Assembly (NCBI RefSeq): GCF_000819685.1
Contig: NZ_CDBR01000113.1
Location: 38,135 to 102,134, forward strand
Source of the DNA: Aeromonas allosaccharophila
Lineage (GTDB): Bacteria > Pseudomonadota > Gammaproteobacteria > Enterobacterales > Aeromonadaceae
Direction of reading: 5' to 3'
Length of the DNA: 64,000 nucleotides
The notes beneath the pieces were generated by a model that saw nothing but the letters and a program-made list of their open reading frames with translations, was not told where the DNA came from and made no database searches. This document shows positions 52,594 to 64,000 of the stretch, one piece after another. Positions within the stretch are counted from its first letter, which is position 1; every line of letters begins with the position of its first letter. The translations under genes and the position numbers were made by a program.

Positions 52594-53598
52594 ATGACCA
52601 AACCAATCGTATTGAGCGGGGCGCAACCCTCCGGCCAACTGACCATCGGCAACTACATGGGGGCCCTGCGTCAGTGGGTCAACATGCAGGATGAGTTCGA
52701 CTGCCTCTACTGCATCGTCGACTTGCACGCCATCACCACCCGTCAGGATCCGGTTGCCCTGCGCAAGGCCTGCCTGGATGCGGCCGCCCTTTATCTGGCG
52801 GTCGGTATCGATCCCAAGAAGAGCACCGTCTTCATCCAGTCGCACGTGCCGCAGCACGCCGAGCTGGGCTGGATCCTCAACTGCTACACCCAGATGGGTG
52901 AGCTGTCGCGCATGACCCAGTTCAAGGACAAGTCCGCCCGTTTCGAGAACAACGTCAACGTCGGCCTGTTCGGTTATCCGGTGCTGATGGCCGCTGACAT
53001 CCTGCTCTATCAGGCCAATCAGGTGCCGGTCGGCAACGACCAGAAGCAGCATCTGGAGCTGACCCGCGACATCTGCACCCGTTTCAACAACCTCTATGGT
53101 GAGGTGTTCACCCTGCCGGAGCCCTTCATTCCGACCGAAGGGGCGCGGGTGATGAGCCTGCAGGATCCGACCAAGAAGATGTCCAAGTCGGATGACAACG
53201 AGGCCAACTTCATCGGTCTGCTGGAAGATCCCAAGCAGATCGTCAAGAAGATCAAGCGTGCAGTGACCGACTCCGACGAGCCGGCAGTGGTACGGTTCGA
53301 TCCGGAGAACAAACCGGGTGTTTCCAACCTGCTGACCCTGATGTCCGGCGTCACCGGCCGCTCCATCCCCGAGCTGGAGCTGCACTTCGAAGGCAAGATG
53401 TACGGGCACCTCAAGACCGAGACCGCCGAAGCCGTGGTTGCGCTGCTGGAACCGATCCAGGCGCGTTTCCACGAGTTGCGTCAGGATGAGGCCCATCTGA
53501 TCGCGATTCTGGCCGAAGGGGCACAAAAGGCGCGTGAAAGAGCTGAAAAAACCCTGACCAGCGTATATGATGTAGTCGGCTTCGTTCCTCGAGCCTGA
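52594..53598 (+). CDS. trpS: Tryptophanyl-tRNA synthetase
   Basis: A 334-residue class I synthetase: the HIGH-type motif in [20 protein letters not shown] (TIGN) and the KMSKS loop in [13 protein letters not shown]. It charges tRNA-Trp. Follows gph by 42 bases. The family is of conserved length and no truncation is seen. Confidence 0.97.
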   Translation: MTKPIVLSGAQPSGQLTIGNYMGALRQWVNMQDEFDCLYCIVDLHAITTRQDPVALRKACLDAAALYLAVGIDPKKSTVFIQSHVPQHAELGWILNCYTQMGELSRMTQFKDKSARFENNVNVGLFGYPVLMAADILLYQANQVPVGNDQKQHLELTRDICTRFNNLYGEVFTLPEPFIPTEGARVMSLQDPTKKMSKSDDNEANFIGLLEDPKQIVKKIKRAVTDSDEPAVVRFDPENKPGVSNLLTLMSGVTGRSIPELELHFEGKMYGHLKTETAEAVVALLEPIQARFHELRQDEAHLIAILAEGAQKARERAEKTLTSVYDVVGFVPRA

Positions 53599-53715
53599 CA
53601 TACTGGGAAGGTGTAGTAGAAGAGAGCTGGGTATTTGCCTGGCTTTCTTTATTTTCTGACCGGCTATTTGTTTAATTTATTTATTTCACCGTGGGTAATA
53701 TCCCCAAGAGAAAGC

Positions 53716-53931
53716 ATGTCTGTTCAACCAACTATTTCTGCTGAAGAGCTGAGTGACAAAGGTCACTGGCTACGTAAATTTCGCAAGGCGAAAAACCTCA
53801 ATACCCTGCAGTTGATGGTCTCCAATGCCATCGACAAGCACCATAAAACCCCTGCCGTTGCTGCTGCCATCTATCTGGCCGAGTGTCAGCGTGAACGGGA
53901 AATGGAACAGGGTCGTTATCTCGATCGTTAA
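53716..53931 (+). CDS. Small hypothetical protein, 71 aa, between trpS and pabA
   Basis: A 71-residue predicted helical protein (SVQPTISAEELSDKGHWLRK, then FRKAKNLNTLQLMVSNAIDK and AIYLAECQREREMEQGRYLD). The start ATG 53716 follows AAGAGAAAGC. It is very charged, with no membrane helix or cysteine motif. It sits 21 bases before pabA and so is probably co-transcribed with it. I recognise no family; small charged proteins at this position may be conserved in related genera. Confidence 0.72.
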   Translation: MSVQPTISAEELSDKGHWLRKFRKAKNLNTLQLMVSNAIDKHHKTPAVAAAIYLAECQREREMEQGRYLDR

Positions 53932-53952
53932 TTCTCCGCTGTTGGTTATCTC

Positions 53953-54534
53953 ATGCTGTTGTTGATCGATAACTACGACTCTTTTACCTGGAACCTGGTG
54001 CAATATTTCGGCGCCCTGGGACAAGAAGTTGTGGTCAGGCGTAATGATGAACTGACGCTGGATACCATAGCGCAGCTATCTCCTCGTTATTTGGTTATAT
54101 CCCCTGGACCTTGCACGCCCAATGAGGCGGGGATCTCCCTCGACGCCATTCGCCACTTCGCTGGCAAGTTGCCCATTCTCGGTGTCTGTCTCGGTCATCA
54201 GTCGCTGGCGCAAGCCTTCGGTGCCAGGGTGGTGCGTGCCCGTCAGGTGATGCACGGCAAAACCTCGCTCATCCGCCATCGGGATGAGGGAGTGTTCAAG
54301 GGGCTCAACAACCCGCTGCGGGTGACCCGTTACCACTCGCTGGTGGTGGAGCGCGACACGCTACCCGATTGCTTCGAGATCACCGCCTGGAGCGAGCATG
54401 CCGATGGCGCGTTTGACGAGATCATGGGGCTGCGCCACAAGACACTTCCTGTCGAAGGGGTTCAGTTCCATCCGGAGAGTATTTTGAGCGAGCAGGGCCA
54501 TCAGTTGCTGGCCAATTTTCTGGCGCATACATAA
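53953..54534 (+). CDS. pabA: Aminodeoxychorismate/anthranilate synthase glutamine amidotransferase
   Basis: A 193-residue class I glutamine amidotransferase: [20 protein letters not shown], the nucleophile Cys in [16 protein letters not shown] and the His-Glu pair in [16 protein letters not shown]. It supplies ammonia for aminodeoxychorismate (folate) and, in organisms without a separate trpG, anthranilate synthesis. Its partner is not in this window. Its position after trpS and before the ast cluster agrees with the pabA location in related genomes. Confidence 0.93.
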   Translation: MLLLIDNYDSFTWNLVQYFGALGQEVVVRRNDELTLDTIAQLSPRYLVISPGPCTPNEAGISLDAIRHFAGKLPILGVCLGHQSLAQAFGARVVRARQVMHGKTSLIRHRDEGVFKGLNNPLRVTRYHSLVVERDTLPDCFEITAWSEHADGAFDEIMGLRHKTLPVEGVQFHPESILSEQGHQLLANFLAHT

Positions 54535-54546
54535 AAAGTTGTGATC

Positions 54547-54570
54547 GCCTTCTCAAGTTCGAGAGAAGGC
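54547..54570. repeat. Hairpin after pabA
   Basis: GCCTTCTC (54547-54554) pairs with GAGAAGGC (54563-54570), followed by eight A rather than T on the plus strand, so it is not a canonical terminator in either direction. Confidence 0.5.
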
Positions 54571-54699
54571 AAAAAAAATTTCCCTGACACTTTATTCACC
54601 CCCTCTCCTGCCCAAATTATCTCTTGCCAAGCCCCCCTGAGTCGTTATGCAATGCGGTTGCCTAAAATCTCAAGGTCAATCGAACATTGTTCCTCATAG

Positions 54700-56028
<1,329 letters not shown>

Positions 56029-56039
56029 TTTCAAATTGA

Positions 56040-56076
56040 GGTGGGGAGCTCTCCCGGCAGGAGCCGGGACCCCACC
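56040..56076. repeat. Strong stem-loop between astC and astA
   Basis: An outer stem GGTGGGG (56040-56046)/CCCCACC (56070-56076) and an inner stem CCCGGC (56053-56058)/GCCGGG (56063-56068) form a two-part hairpin in the intergenic gap. No U run follows. It may stabilise the astC message or partly end it. Confidence 0.55.
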
Positions 56077-56104
56077 TGTCGTCAATGAAAGGGAGTTGTC
56101 ATTT

Positions 56105-57124
56105 ATGTTGGTTATCCGTCCCATCGAGCAAAAAGATTTTGCCGGGCTCAAGACCTGCGCCATCGAGTCCGGCACCGGCATGACCTCGTTGCCCGTCAAC
56201 GATGAGCTGCTGCAGCGCAAGATTGACGCCTCTACCCAGACTTTTTCCGACAAGCCTGCTGGCAAAGGGGACTGCCTCTACTTCTTCGTGGCCGAGGATC
56301 TGGAGACCGGCGAGATGGTGGGCACCTGCGCCATCGATGCCGCGGTGGGTCTCTCCCAGCCGTTTTACAACTACCACATCGGCAAGGTGGTGCACTCTTC
56401 ACCCAAGCTCGGCATCTACAACGTCGTTGAAACCCTGACCCTCTCCAACGACTACACCGGCAACTCCGAGCTCTGCACCCTGTTCTTGCGCGAATGTGCC
56501 CGCGAGGGGCTCAACGGCCGCCTGCTCTCCAAGCACCGCTTTCTGTTTATGGCCGAGCACCCCGAGCTGTTTGACGAGACCGTCTTCGCCGAGATGCGTG
56601 GCGTCTCCGATGCCGACGGTCACAGCCCCTTCTACGAGTGGCTGCAAACCCACTTCTTCTCGATGGATTTTCCCACCGTCGACTATCTGACCGGCATCGG
56701 CAAGAAGCGCTTTATCGCCGAGCTGATGCCCAAGTACCCCATCTACGTCAATTTGCTGAGCAAAGAGGCGCGGGCCGTTATCGGCCAGACCCACGAGAAG
56801 ACCCGTCCCGCCATCAAGATGCTGCAGGACGAGGGCTTCGTGAACCGTGGCTACGTCGATATCTTCGATGCGGGCCCCACCGTCGAGTGTGACGTGAAGA
56901 ATATCCGCAGCGTGCGCCGCAGCAAGAAGCTGCGGGTGCTGGTGGGCGAGCCCATCGGTGGCAAGACCCACCTGCTCTGCAACAGCCGTTTCGAACATTA
57001 CCGCGCCTGCTACGGCAATATCCGGGTCGATCTCGACAAGCACGAAGCCATCATCCCGCCCAAGATGGCGGCGGCACTCAAGGTGCAGGATGGCGACATG
57101 GTGCGGGTGGTTGACCTCGACTGA
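56105..57124 (+). CDS. astA: Arginine N-succinyltransferase
   Basis: A 339-residue AstA-family acyltransferase: LVIRPIEQKDFAGLKTCAIE, FYNYHIGKVVHSSPKLGIY, LFLRECAREGLNGRLLSKHR and the C-terminal HLLCNSRFEHYRACYGNIRV. It transfers succinyl from succinyl-CoA to arginine, step 1 of the AST pathway. ATG 56105 gives the usual family length; an upstream open frame has no homology. Part of the astC-astA-astD gene string. Confidence 0.95.
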   Translation: MLVIRPIEQKDFAGLKTCAIESGTGMTSLPVNDELLQRKIDASTQTFSDKPAGKGDCLYFFVAEDLETGEMVGTCAIDAAVGLSQPFYNYHIGKVVHSSPKLGIYNVVETLTLSNDYTGNSELCTLFLRECAREGLNGRLLSKHRFLFMAEHPELFDETVFAEMRGVSDADGHSPFYEWLQTHFFSMDFPTVDYLTGIGKKRFIAELMPKYPIYVNLLSKEARAVIGQTHEKTRPAIKMLQDEGFVNRGYVDIFDAGPTVECDVKNIRSVRRSKKLRVLVGEPIGGKTHLLCNSRFEHYRACYGNIRVDLDKHEAIIPPKMAAALKVQDGDMVRVVDLD

Positions 57125-58666
<1,542 letters not shown>

Positions 58667-58684
58667 GAGCAAATGGGGATGCCA

Positions 58685-58798
58685 ATGCAGCAGAGATGGC
58701 TCAACGCCGCCGACAACTGTGTCATATCCCCGGTTGCCTCCGTCGAAGACAGCAAGGCCGCCATGCCGGATCAGCTGTCGCCCGGCCTGCGCTTCTAA
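58685..58798 (+). pseudogene. Duplicated, diverged 3' end of astD
   Basis: Starting 18 bases after astD, this stretch repeats the astD end at about 83-85% identity by eye. Its frame, from ATG 58685, encodes MQQRWLNAADNCVISP, then [20 protein letters not shown] and F, then TAA; the gene itself ends [20 protein letters not shown] then EQLSPGLTF. Differences are mostly synonymous, plus a one-codon shift at the left boundary. Upstream of 58700 the similarity stops. It looks like a remnant of a second astD allele left by recombination. GGGG upstream could allow translation of the 37-residue frame. Confidence 0.82.
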
Positions 58799-58806
58799 TA
58801 ACGACA

Positions 58807-58828
58807 CGGGGCATCCAGCGGTGCCCCG
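58807..58828. repeat. Short hairpin before the DUF1338 gene
   Basis: CGGGGCA/TGCCCCG-type arms flank a short loop in the 59-base gap after the astD tail; no U run, so function is uncertain. Confidence 0.4.
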
Positions 58829-58857
58829 ATCTGTACCCGCAATCAAAGGAAAGAGAG

Positions 58858-59655
58858 ATGCAAAAGGATATCGACACCCTGTTCAGCCATCTGTGGGACA
58901 ACTACATCAAGGTGACCCCGAGCGCCCTCAAGGTGCACACCCTGCTGGGTGGCGGCGAGCCCATCGTCAACGATCACGTGGCGTTTCGTACCTACAACCT
59001 GCCCAAGCTGGGGCTGGCGAAGCTGGCCGCCCACTTCCTGGCGCTCGGTTACGAGCAGAAGGGCGAGTATGTGTTCAAGGCCAAGAAGCTCTACGCCAAG
59101 CACTTCGAGCATCAGGATCCGGACGCACCCAAGGTATTTATCAGCGAGCTGAAGGTGGAAGAGCTCTCCCCGGCTGCGCAGGCCATCATCCACCAGCTGG
59201 CGGATCAGGTGCCCGATCATCTGACCGATACCCCGGCATTTCTCTACACCGGTGCCCCCTGGCAGGTCTCCTATGCCGATTACCAGACCCTGCTGGCGGA
59301 GAGCGAGTATGCGGCCTGGATGGCGGCATGGGGCTATCGTGCCAACCACTTCACGGTCAATATCAACAAGTTGAAGGATTTCGACACCATCCATCAGGTC
59401 AATGCGGCACTGAAGGCTGCGGGTTTTGTCCTCAACAGCGTGGGTGGCGAGGTGAAGGGAGACCCGCAGGTGATGCTGGAGCAATCCTCCACCATGGCCG
59501 ACAAAGCCGAGGTGCCGTTCAGTGATGGGGTGCGTACCATCCCGAGCTGCTTCTACGAGTTTGCCCTGCGCTACCCGCAGGCGGATGGCGTGCTCTATCC
59601 GGGCTTTGTCGAGGCGTCGGCCGACAAGATCTTCGAGTCGACGAATGCCATGTAA
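58858..59655 (+). CDS. DUF1338-family (HglS-like) metalloenzyme in the ast cluster
   Basis: A 265-residue VOC-superfamily protein. Likely metal-binding His residues are in NDHVAFRTYNLPKLG and GYRANHFTVNINKLKDF, with Glu in PSCFYEFALRYPQADG. DUF1338 proteins include HglS, a 2-oxoadipate dioxygenase/decarboxylase that forms D-2-hydroxyglutarate. Here it follows astC-astA-astD, suggesting action on a 2-oxo acid made in arginine or lysine breakdown; this is inference. ATG 58858 has AAAGGAAAGAGAG upstream. A terminator follows. astB and astE are not in the window. Confidence 0.88.
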   Translation: MQKDIDTLFSHLWDNYIKVTPSALKVHTLLGGGEPIVNDHVAFRTYNLPKLGLAKLAAHFLALGYEQKGEYVFKAKKLYAKHFEHQDPDAPKVFISELKVEELSPAAQAIIHQLADQVPDHLTDTPAFLYTGAPWQVSYADYQTLLAESEYAAWMAAWGYRANHFTVNINKLKDFDTIHQVNAALKAAGFVLNSVGGEVKGDPQVMLEQSSTMADKAEVPFSDGVRTIPSCFYEFALRYPQADGVLYPGFVEASADKIFESTNAM

Positions 59656-59679
59656 CGGGAACCACCCTGTTTCAGTCGC

Positions 59680-59708
59680 AACGCCTCCTCGCCGGAGGCG
59701 TTTTGTTT
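59680..59708 (+). terminator. Intrinsic terminator of the ast cluster
   Basis: AACGCCTCC (59680-59688) pairs with GGAGGCGTT (59694-59702), then TTGTTT. Confidence 0.85.
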
Positions 59709-59796
59709 GGCGCCGAGTGAGGGTGGCGGGTGTTGCCTGACACCTCAGTGAAAGGGATTTGTACGGCGCCCAACTGATAAAGATTTGTTGATAAAA

Positions 59797-59813
59797 ATGT
59801 GAACGAGATCACC
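59797..59813. promoter_or_regulatory. CRP-like site upstream of the 86-aa gene
   Basis: TGTGA (59798-59802), six bases, TCACC (59809-59813) matches the CRP dyad TGTGA-N6-TCACA at 9 of 10 bases. It lies about 75 bases before ATG 59889, a position that allows activation. Confidence 0.6.
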
Positions 59814-59888
59814 TGACGCGCCACAGATTGACGCAGGCGGTGGAGCAAAAAGGAGTAGAATGACGCTTTATTTTTGCGGGGCCAATCG

Positions 59889-60149
59889 ATGCCTAACTAT
59901 CACTTTTTCAAGCAGGGTCAGGCGCTTACCTATCTAGATGCCAATGCGCCCAGCTATAGCGATGAGCGTCGTCAACTGGTTGAACAGGGATTTGCCGCCA
60001 TCGCCGCCCCCACCTTTGCAGATACCCCGGCCCAAGCCCTTGAGCTGCTGCGCACTCATCAGGCGCTGCAAGATGAGGCGCAGGCCAACGCCCTTTGCCT
60101 GACGGTGGCCGCTATTCCGGCGGCGATCGCCGCGCTGACCGGGCACTGA
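59889..60149 (+). CDS. Small hypothetical protein, 86 aa, behind a CRP-like site
   Basis: An 86-residue predicted soluble helical protein (PNYHFFKQGQALTYLDANAP, then LVEQGFAAIAAPTFADTP and ALELLRTHQALQDEAQANAL). No signal peptide or known motif. ATG 59889 follows GGGGCC; an in-frame start five codons upstream (59874) lacks a better site. A strong terminator-type hairpin follows at 60181. With the CRP-like site upstream it looks like a small, separately controlled gene. Confidence 0.72.
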   Translation: MPNYHFFKQGQALTYLDANAPSYSDERRQLVEQGFAAIAAPTFADTPAQALELLRTHQALQDEAQANALCLTVAAIPAAIAALTGH

Positions 60150-60180
60150 ACCTCGCCAGCGCCATGCCCGCGTAGGTAAA

Positions 60181-60210
60181 AAGAGGGTGCCATGGTCATG
60201 GCACCCTCTT
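60181..60210. terminator. Bidirectional intrinsic terminator
   Basis: AAGAGGGTGCCATG (60181-60194) pairs perfectly with CATGGCACCCTCTT (60197-60210); AAAAA lies to its left. It serves the convergent small gene and HAD gene. Confidence 0.85.
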
Positions 60211-60238
60211 ATCGGTTTGCCTGCTTGCCCTGAGCCGT

Positions 60239-60835
60239 TTACCGCTGGTGCAGATCACCTTCGATAACCAGCACTGTATCCATCCCTGCCGCCTTGCCTG
60301 CTTCAAGGCCGATACGGGTATCTTCAAAGACTAGACAGTTAGCTGGATTGGCCCCCAGCTGTTCGGCCACTTTCAGAAATGTATCCGGGTGAGGCTTGTG
60401 ATTGGTGACATCATCGGCACTGACCACCACCGAGATATAGGCATCGAGCCCGGTACTTTTCAGGATGGAGTCCGCCTGACTGCGCGGTGAGCCGGTGCCA
60501 ATTCCCATCTTCACCTTGCCGTGATAGTGCCTGACCAGCTCCCACATCTTGGGAAAGACGCAAACCTTGTCGATATGTGCCATATAGAGGGCAATCTTGC
60601 GGTGGGTAAAGGCCTCGACATCCACCGTCAACCCCTGCTGCTCGGCCAACATGGCGATGATCTTGCGGGTGGGAATACCGCCGTACTGATAGAGCTGCTC
60701 CCGCTCGAAGGGGATGCCGAACTCGGCACAGGTGAGTTCCCAGGCATCCAGATGAAGGGGCATGGAATCCACCAGAGTGCCATCCATATCGAAAATCAGG
60801 GCATCGTAGTGATCAAACCGGTACTGCTCGTTCAT
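60239..60835 (-). CDS. yqaB: YqaB-like HAD phosphatase (fructose-1-phosphate/6-phosphogluconate type)
   Basis: A 198-residue HAD protein: motif I ALIFDMDGTLVDSMPLHLDA, motif II GIGTGSPRSQ, motif III NHKPHPDTFLKVAEQLG and motif IV FEDTRIGLEAGKAAGM. Sequence style and length match E. coli YqaB, which hydrolyses fructose-1-phosphate and 6-phosphogluconate; some relatives are beta-phosphoglucomutases, and the lack of the mutase-specific cap features favours a phosphatase. It is minus-strand and single. The neighbour on the other side is a divergent MFS gene. Confidence 0.85.
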   Translation of the reverse strand: MNEQYRFDHYDALIFDMDGTLVDSMPLHLDAWELTCAEFGIPFEREQLYQYGGIPTRKIIAMLAEQQGLTVDVEAFTHRKIALYMAHIDKVCVFPKMWELVRHYHGKVKMGIGTGSPRSQADSILKSTGLDAYISVVVSADDVTNHKPHPDTFLKVAEQLGANPANCLVFEDTRIGLEAGKAAGMDTVLVIEGDLHQR

Positions 60836-61019
60836 GGGGACTCCTCGGACTGAATTCGGACTAAATAGCGCAGGCTAACAGAACCGGTCGGCAGTTTGTG
60901 GGATCTGCTTCATGGTTGGGCAGATTGTGGCCGCCGTTTTTTCTATCTCTTGCTGATTTGTGAGACAATAATCCGTTCATTGCCGGATACTTTGGCATAT
61001 CAGATCAGCGAGTCCGCTT

Positions 61020-62396
61020 ATGACCTCGAAAATATCCCCCAAAACCATTTTCTCCAGTGTGGCGCTGGTGATCGCGCTCGGTTCACTGGAAAAGAGCATC
61101 GTCACCACCCCGCTGCCCATGATTGGCGCCGAGCTGCACGCCGGTGCTGCCCTCACCTGGGTGGTGACCGCCTACCTGCTGGCGGCCACCGCCGTGCTGC
61201 CCCTCTATGGCAAACTGAGCGATCTGTTTGGCCGGGTGCGGATGCTCAATATCGGCATCGGCCTGTTTCTGGCGGGCTCGGTGGCCTGCGCGCTCTCCCA
61301 GGATCTGCCGACCCTGCTGGCGGCCAGGGTGCTGCAAGGACTGGGCGGCGGCGGCCTGATTGCCCTCGCGTTTACCGTGATTGCCGACACCATACCGCCA
61401 CGGGAGGTGGGCAAGTATCAGGGCTACATTTCGGCGGTCTATGCGGTCTCCAGCATCGCGGGCCCCTTGCTTGGCGGCTACTTTACCGAGCAGCTCAGCT
61501 GGCGCTGGATCTTCTGGATCAACCTGCCGCTCGGGGCGCTGGCTGTCTTCCTCATCAACCGCAACCTCAAGCAGCTCAACGTTCGTCGTCACAGCCGCTT
61601 CGACTGGAAGGGGGCGGCGCTGCTGATTATCGTCACCACCCTGACCCTGTTGTTGCTCTCGCCGGAGACCGCCCTGCCCGCCGTCTTGCTGGCGAGTGCG
61701 CTGGCGGTCTCGCTGCTGCTGTTGATCCTGATTGAGCGACGGGCTCACGATCCCATCCTGCCCGCCCATCTGGCGCGGCTGCCCGGCTATCTGGTGAGCG
61801 TGCTGCTGGTGATGCTCTCCCAGTTGCTGATGTTTGCCGTGCTGGTCTATCTGCCGCTGCAGATGCAGTGGCAGAAGGGGCTGAGCGCGAGCGAGAGCGG
61901 GGTGAGCATGGTGATCTTCATGATCTGCATCACCGCTGGAGCTTTTGTCGGCGGCAAGCTGATTGGCCGTACCGGTCACTACAAGAGCTTTGTTGCGGTG
62001 GGGTTTGCGCTGGCCGCGGTGGCGCTCTGGCAGATCCACTTCGATGCCTGGGTCAAGCTGGCCCTCGGGTTTGCCGGTCTGGGTTTGGGTCTGGTGCTGC
62101 CCGCCCTCTCGGTGGTGGTACAGAATGCCCTGCCACGGGAAGATCGCGGTATCGGCATGTCGCTGTTCAACTTCGGCCGTGAGCTCGGCGGAGCCGTCGG
62201 CGTGGCCATCTGCTCCATGCTGTTCAATGCCCAGCTGCCTGCTGGCAGTGCCAGTCAGCTCAGCGCCTTGAGCCCGCAGCTGCTGGCCCCCGGCTTCAGT
62301 GCCACCTATATCGGAATGGCGATCATCGCTACGTTTGCGCTGCTGCTGACCCTGCTGGCGTTGAAGCGCCACGAGCTGGCTACTATCAGCGCCTGA
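61020..62396 (+). CDS. MFS multidrug transporter, DHA2 (EmrB/QacA) type
   Basis: A 458-residue membrane protein. The MFS motif A is LYGKLSDLFGRVRMLNI (residues about 58-75) and motif C-like IAGPLLGGYFTEQLSWRWIF follows; the end is rich in helices (SVLLVMLSQLLMFAVLVYLP). It probably exports drugs or toxins with H+ antiport, in the 12- or 14-helix DHA2 group. No TetR regulator is adjacent. It is convergent with the glucosidase gene; the two stop codons abut at 62396/62397, so no terminator fits between them. Confidence 0.88.
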   Translation: MTSKISPKTIFSSVALVIALGSLEKSIVTTPLPMIGAELHAGAALTWVVTAYLLAATAVLPLYGKLSDLFGRVRMLNIGIGLFLAGSVACALSQDLPTLLAARVLQGLGGGGLIALAFTVIADTIPPREVGKYQGYISAVYAVSSIAGPLLGGYFTEQLSWRWIFWINLPLGALAVFLINRNLKQLNVRRHSRFDWKGAALLIIVTTLTLLLLSPETALPAVLLASALAVSLLLLILIERRAHDPILPAHLARLPGYLVSVLLVMLSQLLMFAVLVYLPLQMQWQKGLSASESGVSMVIFMICITAGAFVGGKLIGRTGHYKSFVAVGFALAAVALWQIHFDAWVKLALGFAGLGLGLVLPALSVVVQNALPREDRGIGMSLFNFGRELGGAVGVAICSMLFNAQLPAGSASQLSALSPQLLAPGFSATYIGMAIIATFALLLTLLALKRHELATISA

Positions 62397-64000
62397 TCAG
62401 CCGTGTAGCCATACCGCGCATTGGTAAGGAGCAAACAGCGGTTCAGGCTGAGTGGGGTAGTTACTGATCAGCAGGGTGGCGCCTTGTTCCACCTGTTCAA
62501 CGTGCGGCATCGGCAAGGGATTCGCGGTGAGATTGGCGAGTAGCAGCAGGGTGTGCCTCGCTCCGCTGGCCGGATCCTGCCAGTGGCGGCGATAGCCAAT
62601 GCGCTCGGGGTCATCCCCATCCAGCAGCTCGAACTCGCCGTGGCGAATGACCGGGTGAGCCTTGCGCAGGGCGATGAGTTGGCGATAGCAGTGAAACGGC
62701 GAGTCGGGGCGGGCCAGCTGCTCGGCGGCATTTATCTCGAGGTGGTTGGCGTTGAGAGCAATCCAGGGCGCGGCCGTGCTGAATCCGGCGTGGGGGCCTG
62801 CGTCCCACTGCATCGGGGTGCGAGCGTTGTCGCGGCCGATGGCATCGAGTCGCCGGTTCAGCTCGGCAGGAGCCAGCCCCGATTGGCTGGCGCGGTAGTT
62901 GATTGCCTCCACATCGCGCAGCTCGTCGGCCTGCCAGTGGCGATTGGTCATGGCCAGCTCCTCCCCCTGATAGATAAAAGGGGTGCCCTGCATCATGTGC
63001 AGCACCGTGGCCCACAGCTTGGCGCTGGTTTCACGCCACTCGGGTCTGTCATCGCCAAAGCGGGAGACGGCGCGGGGCAGGTCGTGGTTATTCAGAAACA
63101 GGCTGTTCCAACCCCGCCCGTGCAGCCCTGCTGGTGGCGGGCCATGGCCCGTTTGAAGGCGAGAGGATCGAAGCGGGAGGTCCACTTGTCACTGCCCAGC
63201 CCCAGATGCTCGAAGTTGAACACCATACTGAACTCGCTGCCATCTGTGCTGGAGTAGCACTGCATATGGGCGAGATCGGCCCCCCAGGTCTCCCCCACCG
63301 TGATGATCCCCTTGCCGCCGAAGCTGGCAGCATTGAGCTCGCGGATATAGTCGTGCAGGTGCGGGCCGTTGCTCATGGCAAGCCGGTCCCAATCCTTGCT
63401 CACCATGTCTATCACATCGAAGCGAAATCCCTTGATCCCTTTGCCCAGCCAGAAGTTGATCACCTGTGCCATTTCGGCGCGCACCGCCGGGTTGTCCCAG
63501 TCCAGATCGGCCTGACTCACATCGAAGTTGTGCAGGTAGTAACGATCAAGCGCCGGCACATACTGCCAGCCGCTGCCACCGAAGATGGAGGTGACCGGGT
63601 GGGCATCTACAAAGGCCTGGTCGCGAAACACGTAGTAGCCCTGATAGCGGGGATCGCCGGCCAGCGCCTGCACAAACCACTCATGCTCGGTGGAGGTGTG
63701 GTTGGCGACGATATCCATCATAAGGCCGATGCCGTGAGCGGCCGCGTCGGCTATCAGCTGCTCCATCTCGGTCAGGGTGCCGAAGGCGGGGTCGATGGCG
63801 CGGTAGTCCGCCACGTCGTAGCCGTTGTCCCGCTTGGGGGAGCGATAGATGGGGGTGAGCCACAGCATATCGACACCAAGCTGTGCCAGATAGTCGAGGC
63901 GCTGACGGATGCCGTTGATATCCCCCATGCCGTCGCCATCGCTGTCCTGAAAACTCATGGGGTAGATCTGGTAGATGACGCATAGATGGTCGCCCCGGTT
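62397..64000 (-). pseudogene. GH13 alpha-glucosidase gene with a one-base frameshift, 5' end beyond the window
   Basis: Two minus-strand frames together make a GH13 enzyme. The upstream one (open from the right edge to a stop at 63092) has YQIYPMSFQDSDGDGMGDIN, nucleophile Asp in GFRFDVIDMV and acid/base Glu in TVGETWGADL, and ends MARHQQGCTGGVGTACF. The downstream one (to 62397) carries LHGRGWNSLFLNNHDLPRAV with the third Asp and the C-terminal beta domain. Joining them needs one extra base near 63123-63129. The family acts on short alpha-1,4/1,6-glucosides or trehalose-6-phosphate in the cytosol. It is a pseudogene, a sequencing error, or a slippage site. Confidence 0.85.

Noticed and set aside
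54547..54570. Hairpin after pabA as a terminator
   Set aside because: It is followed by A rather than T on the coding strand, so no U run is made.
61083..62372. Long minus-strand open frame opposite the MFS gene
   Set aside because: It is Gln/Arg-rich shadow sequence; the plus-strand frame has MFS motifs.

Overview
The window looks like a chromosomal segment of an Aeromonas-type gammaproteobacterium. The evidence is the high GC content (about 60% by eye), the gene order pilMNOPQ-aroK-aroB-damX-dam-rpe-gph-trpS-pabA-ast, a frdABCD operon, an Arg32-type EF-P next to its EarP rhamnosyltransferase, and a 'thermostable hemolysin' family gene. The genus call is inference from gene content and synteny; no database was searched. 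I see no rRNA, tRNA, CRISPR array, prophage or insertion sequence.

Layout. 1-2.6 kb: a LysR regulator cut by the window edge, divergent from a small unknown gene and a HAD phosphatase, then a nitroreductase. 3.1-9.5 kb: a glycine-zipper protein with a His/Asp/Lys tail, a D-2-hydroxyacid dehydrogenase, a DUF3530 protein, a yjdF-like gene broken by one amber codon, earP-efp, and guaC followed by a second, diverged copy of its own 3' end. 9.9-17 kb: a retropepsin-like protein, then seven same-strand genes: a QseBC/PmrAB-type two-component system and an upstream five-gene operon (thermostable-hemolysin/GNAT-like protein, AMP ligase, haem-oxygenase-like di-iron protein, short-chain dehydrogenase, TPR protein). 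A perfect PmrA/QseB-type direct repeat (CTTAAG-N5-CTTAAG) lies in front of that operon. This is the best candidate here for an undescribed system: a small-molecule pathway controlled by its neighbouring two-component system.

17-41 kb: a methyltransferase, a YcaQ/AlkX-type glycosylase, a periplasmic binding protein, frdABCD with an FNR-like site, an amino-acid-type dCache chemoreceptor, GDPD, a large mechanosensitive channel, a MATE pump, an M23 peptidase, a LysR regulator divergent from a metallo-beta-lactamase-fold protein without its histidine motif, a DsbA-like protein, a second chemoreceptor, oxyR and mrcA. Both chemoreceptors have sigma-28-like promoter elements.

41.7-54.5 kb is a conserved housekeeping block: pilMNOPQ, aroKB, damX, dam, rpe, gph, trpS, a small conserved-looking gene and pabA. 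54.8-59.7 kb is the arginine succinyltransferase cluster astC-astA-astD plus a DUF1338 gene. A diverged second copy of the astD 3' end sits right after astD, like the one behind guaC. 59.9-64 kb: a small gene behind a CRP-like site, a YqaB-like HAD phosphatase, a DHA2-type MFS pump, and a GH13 alpha-glucosidase gene with a one-base frameshift that runs off the right edge.
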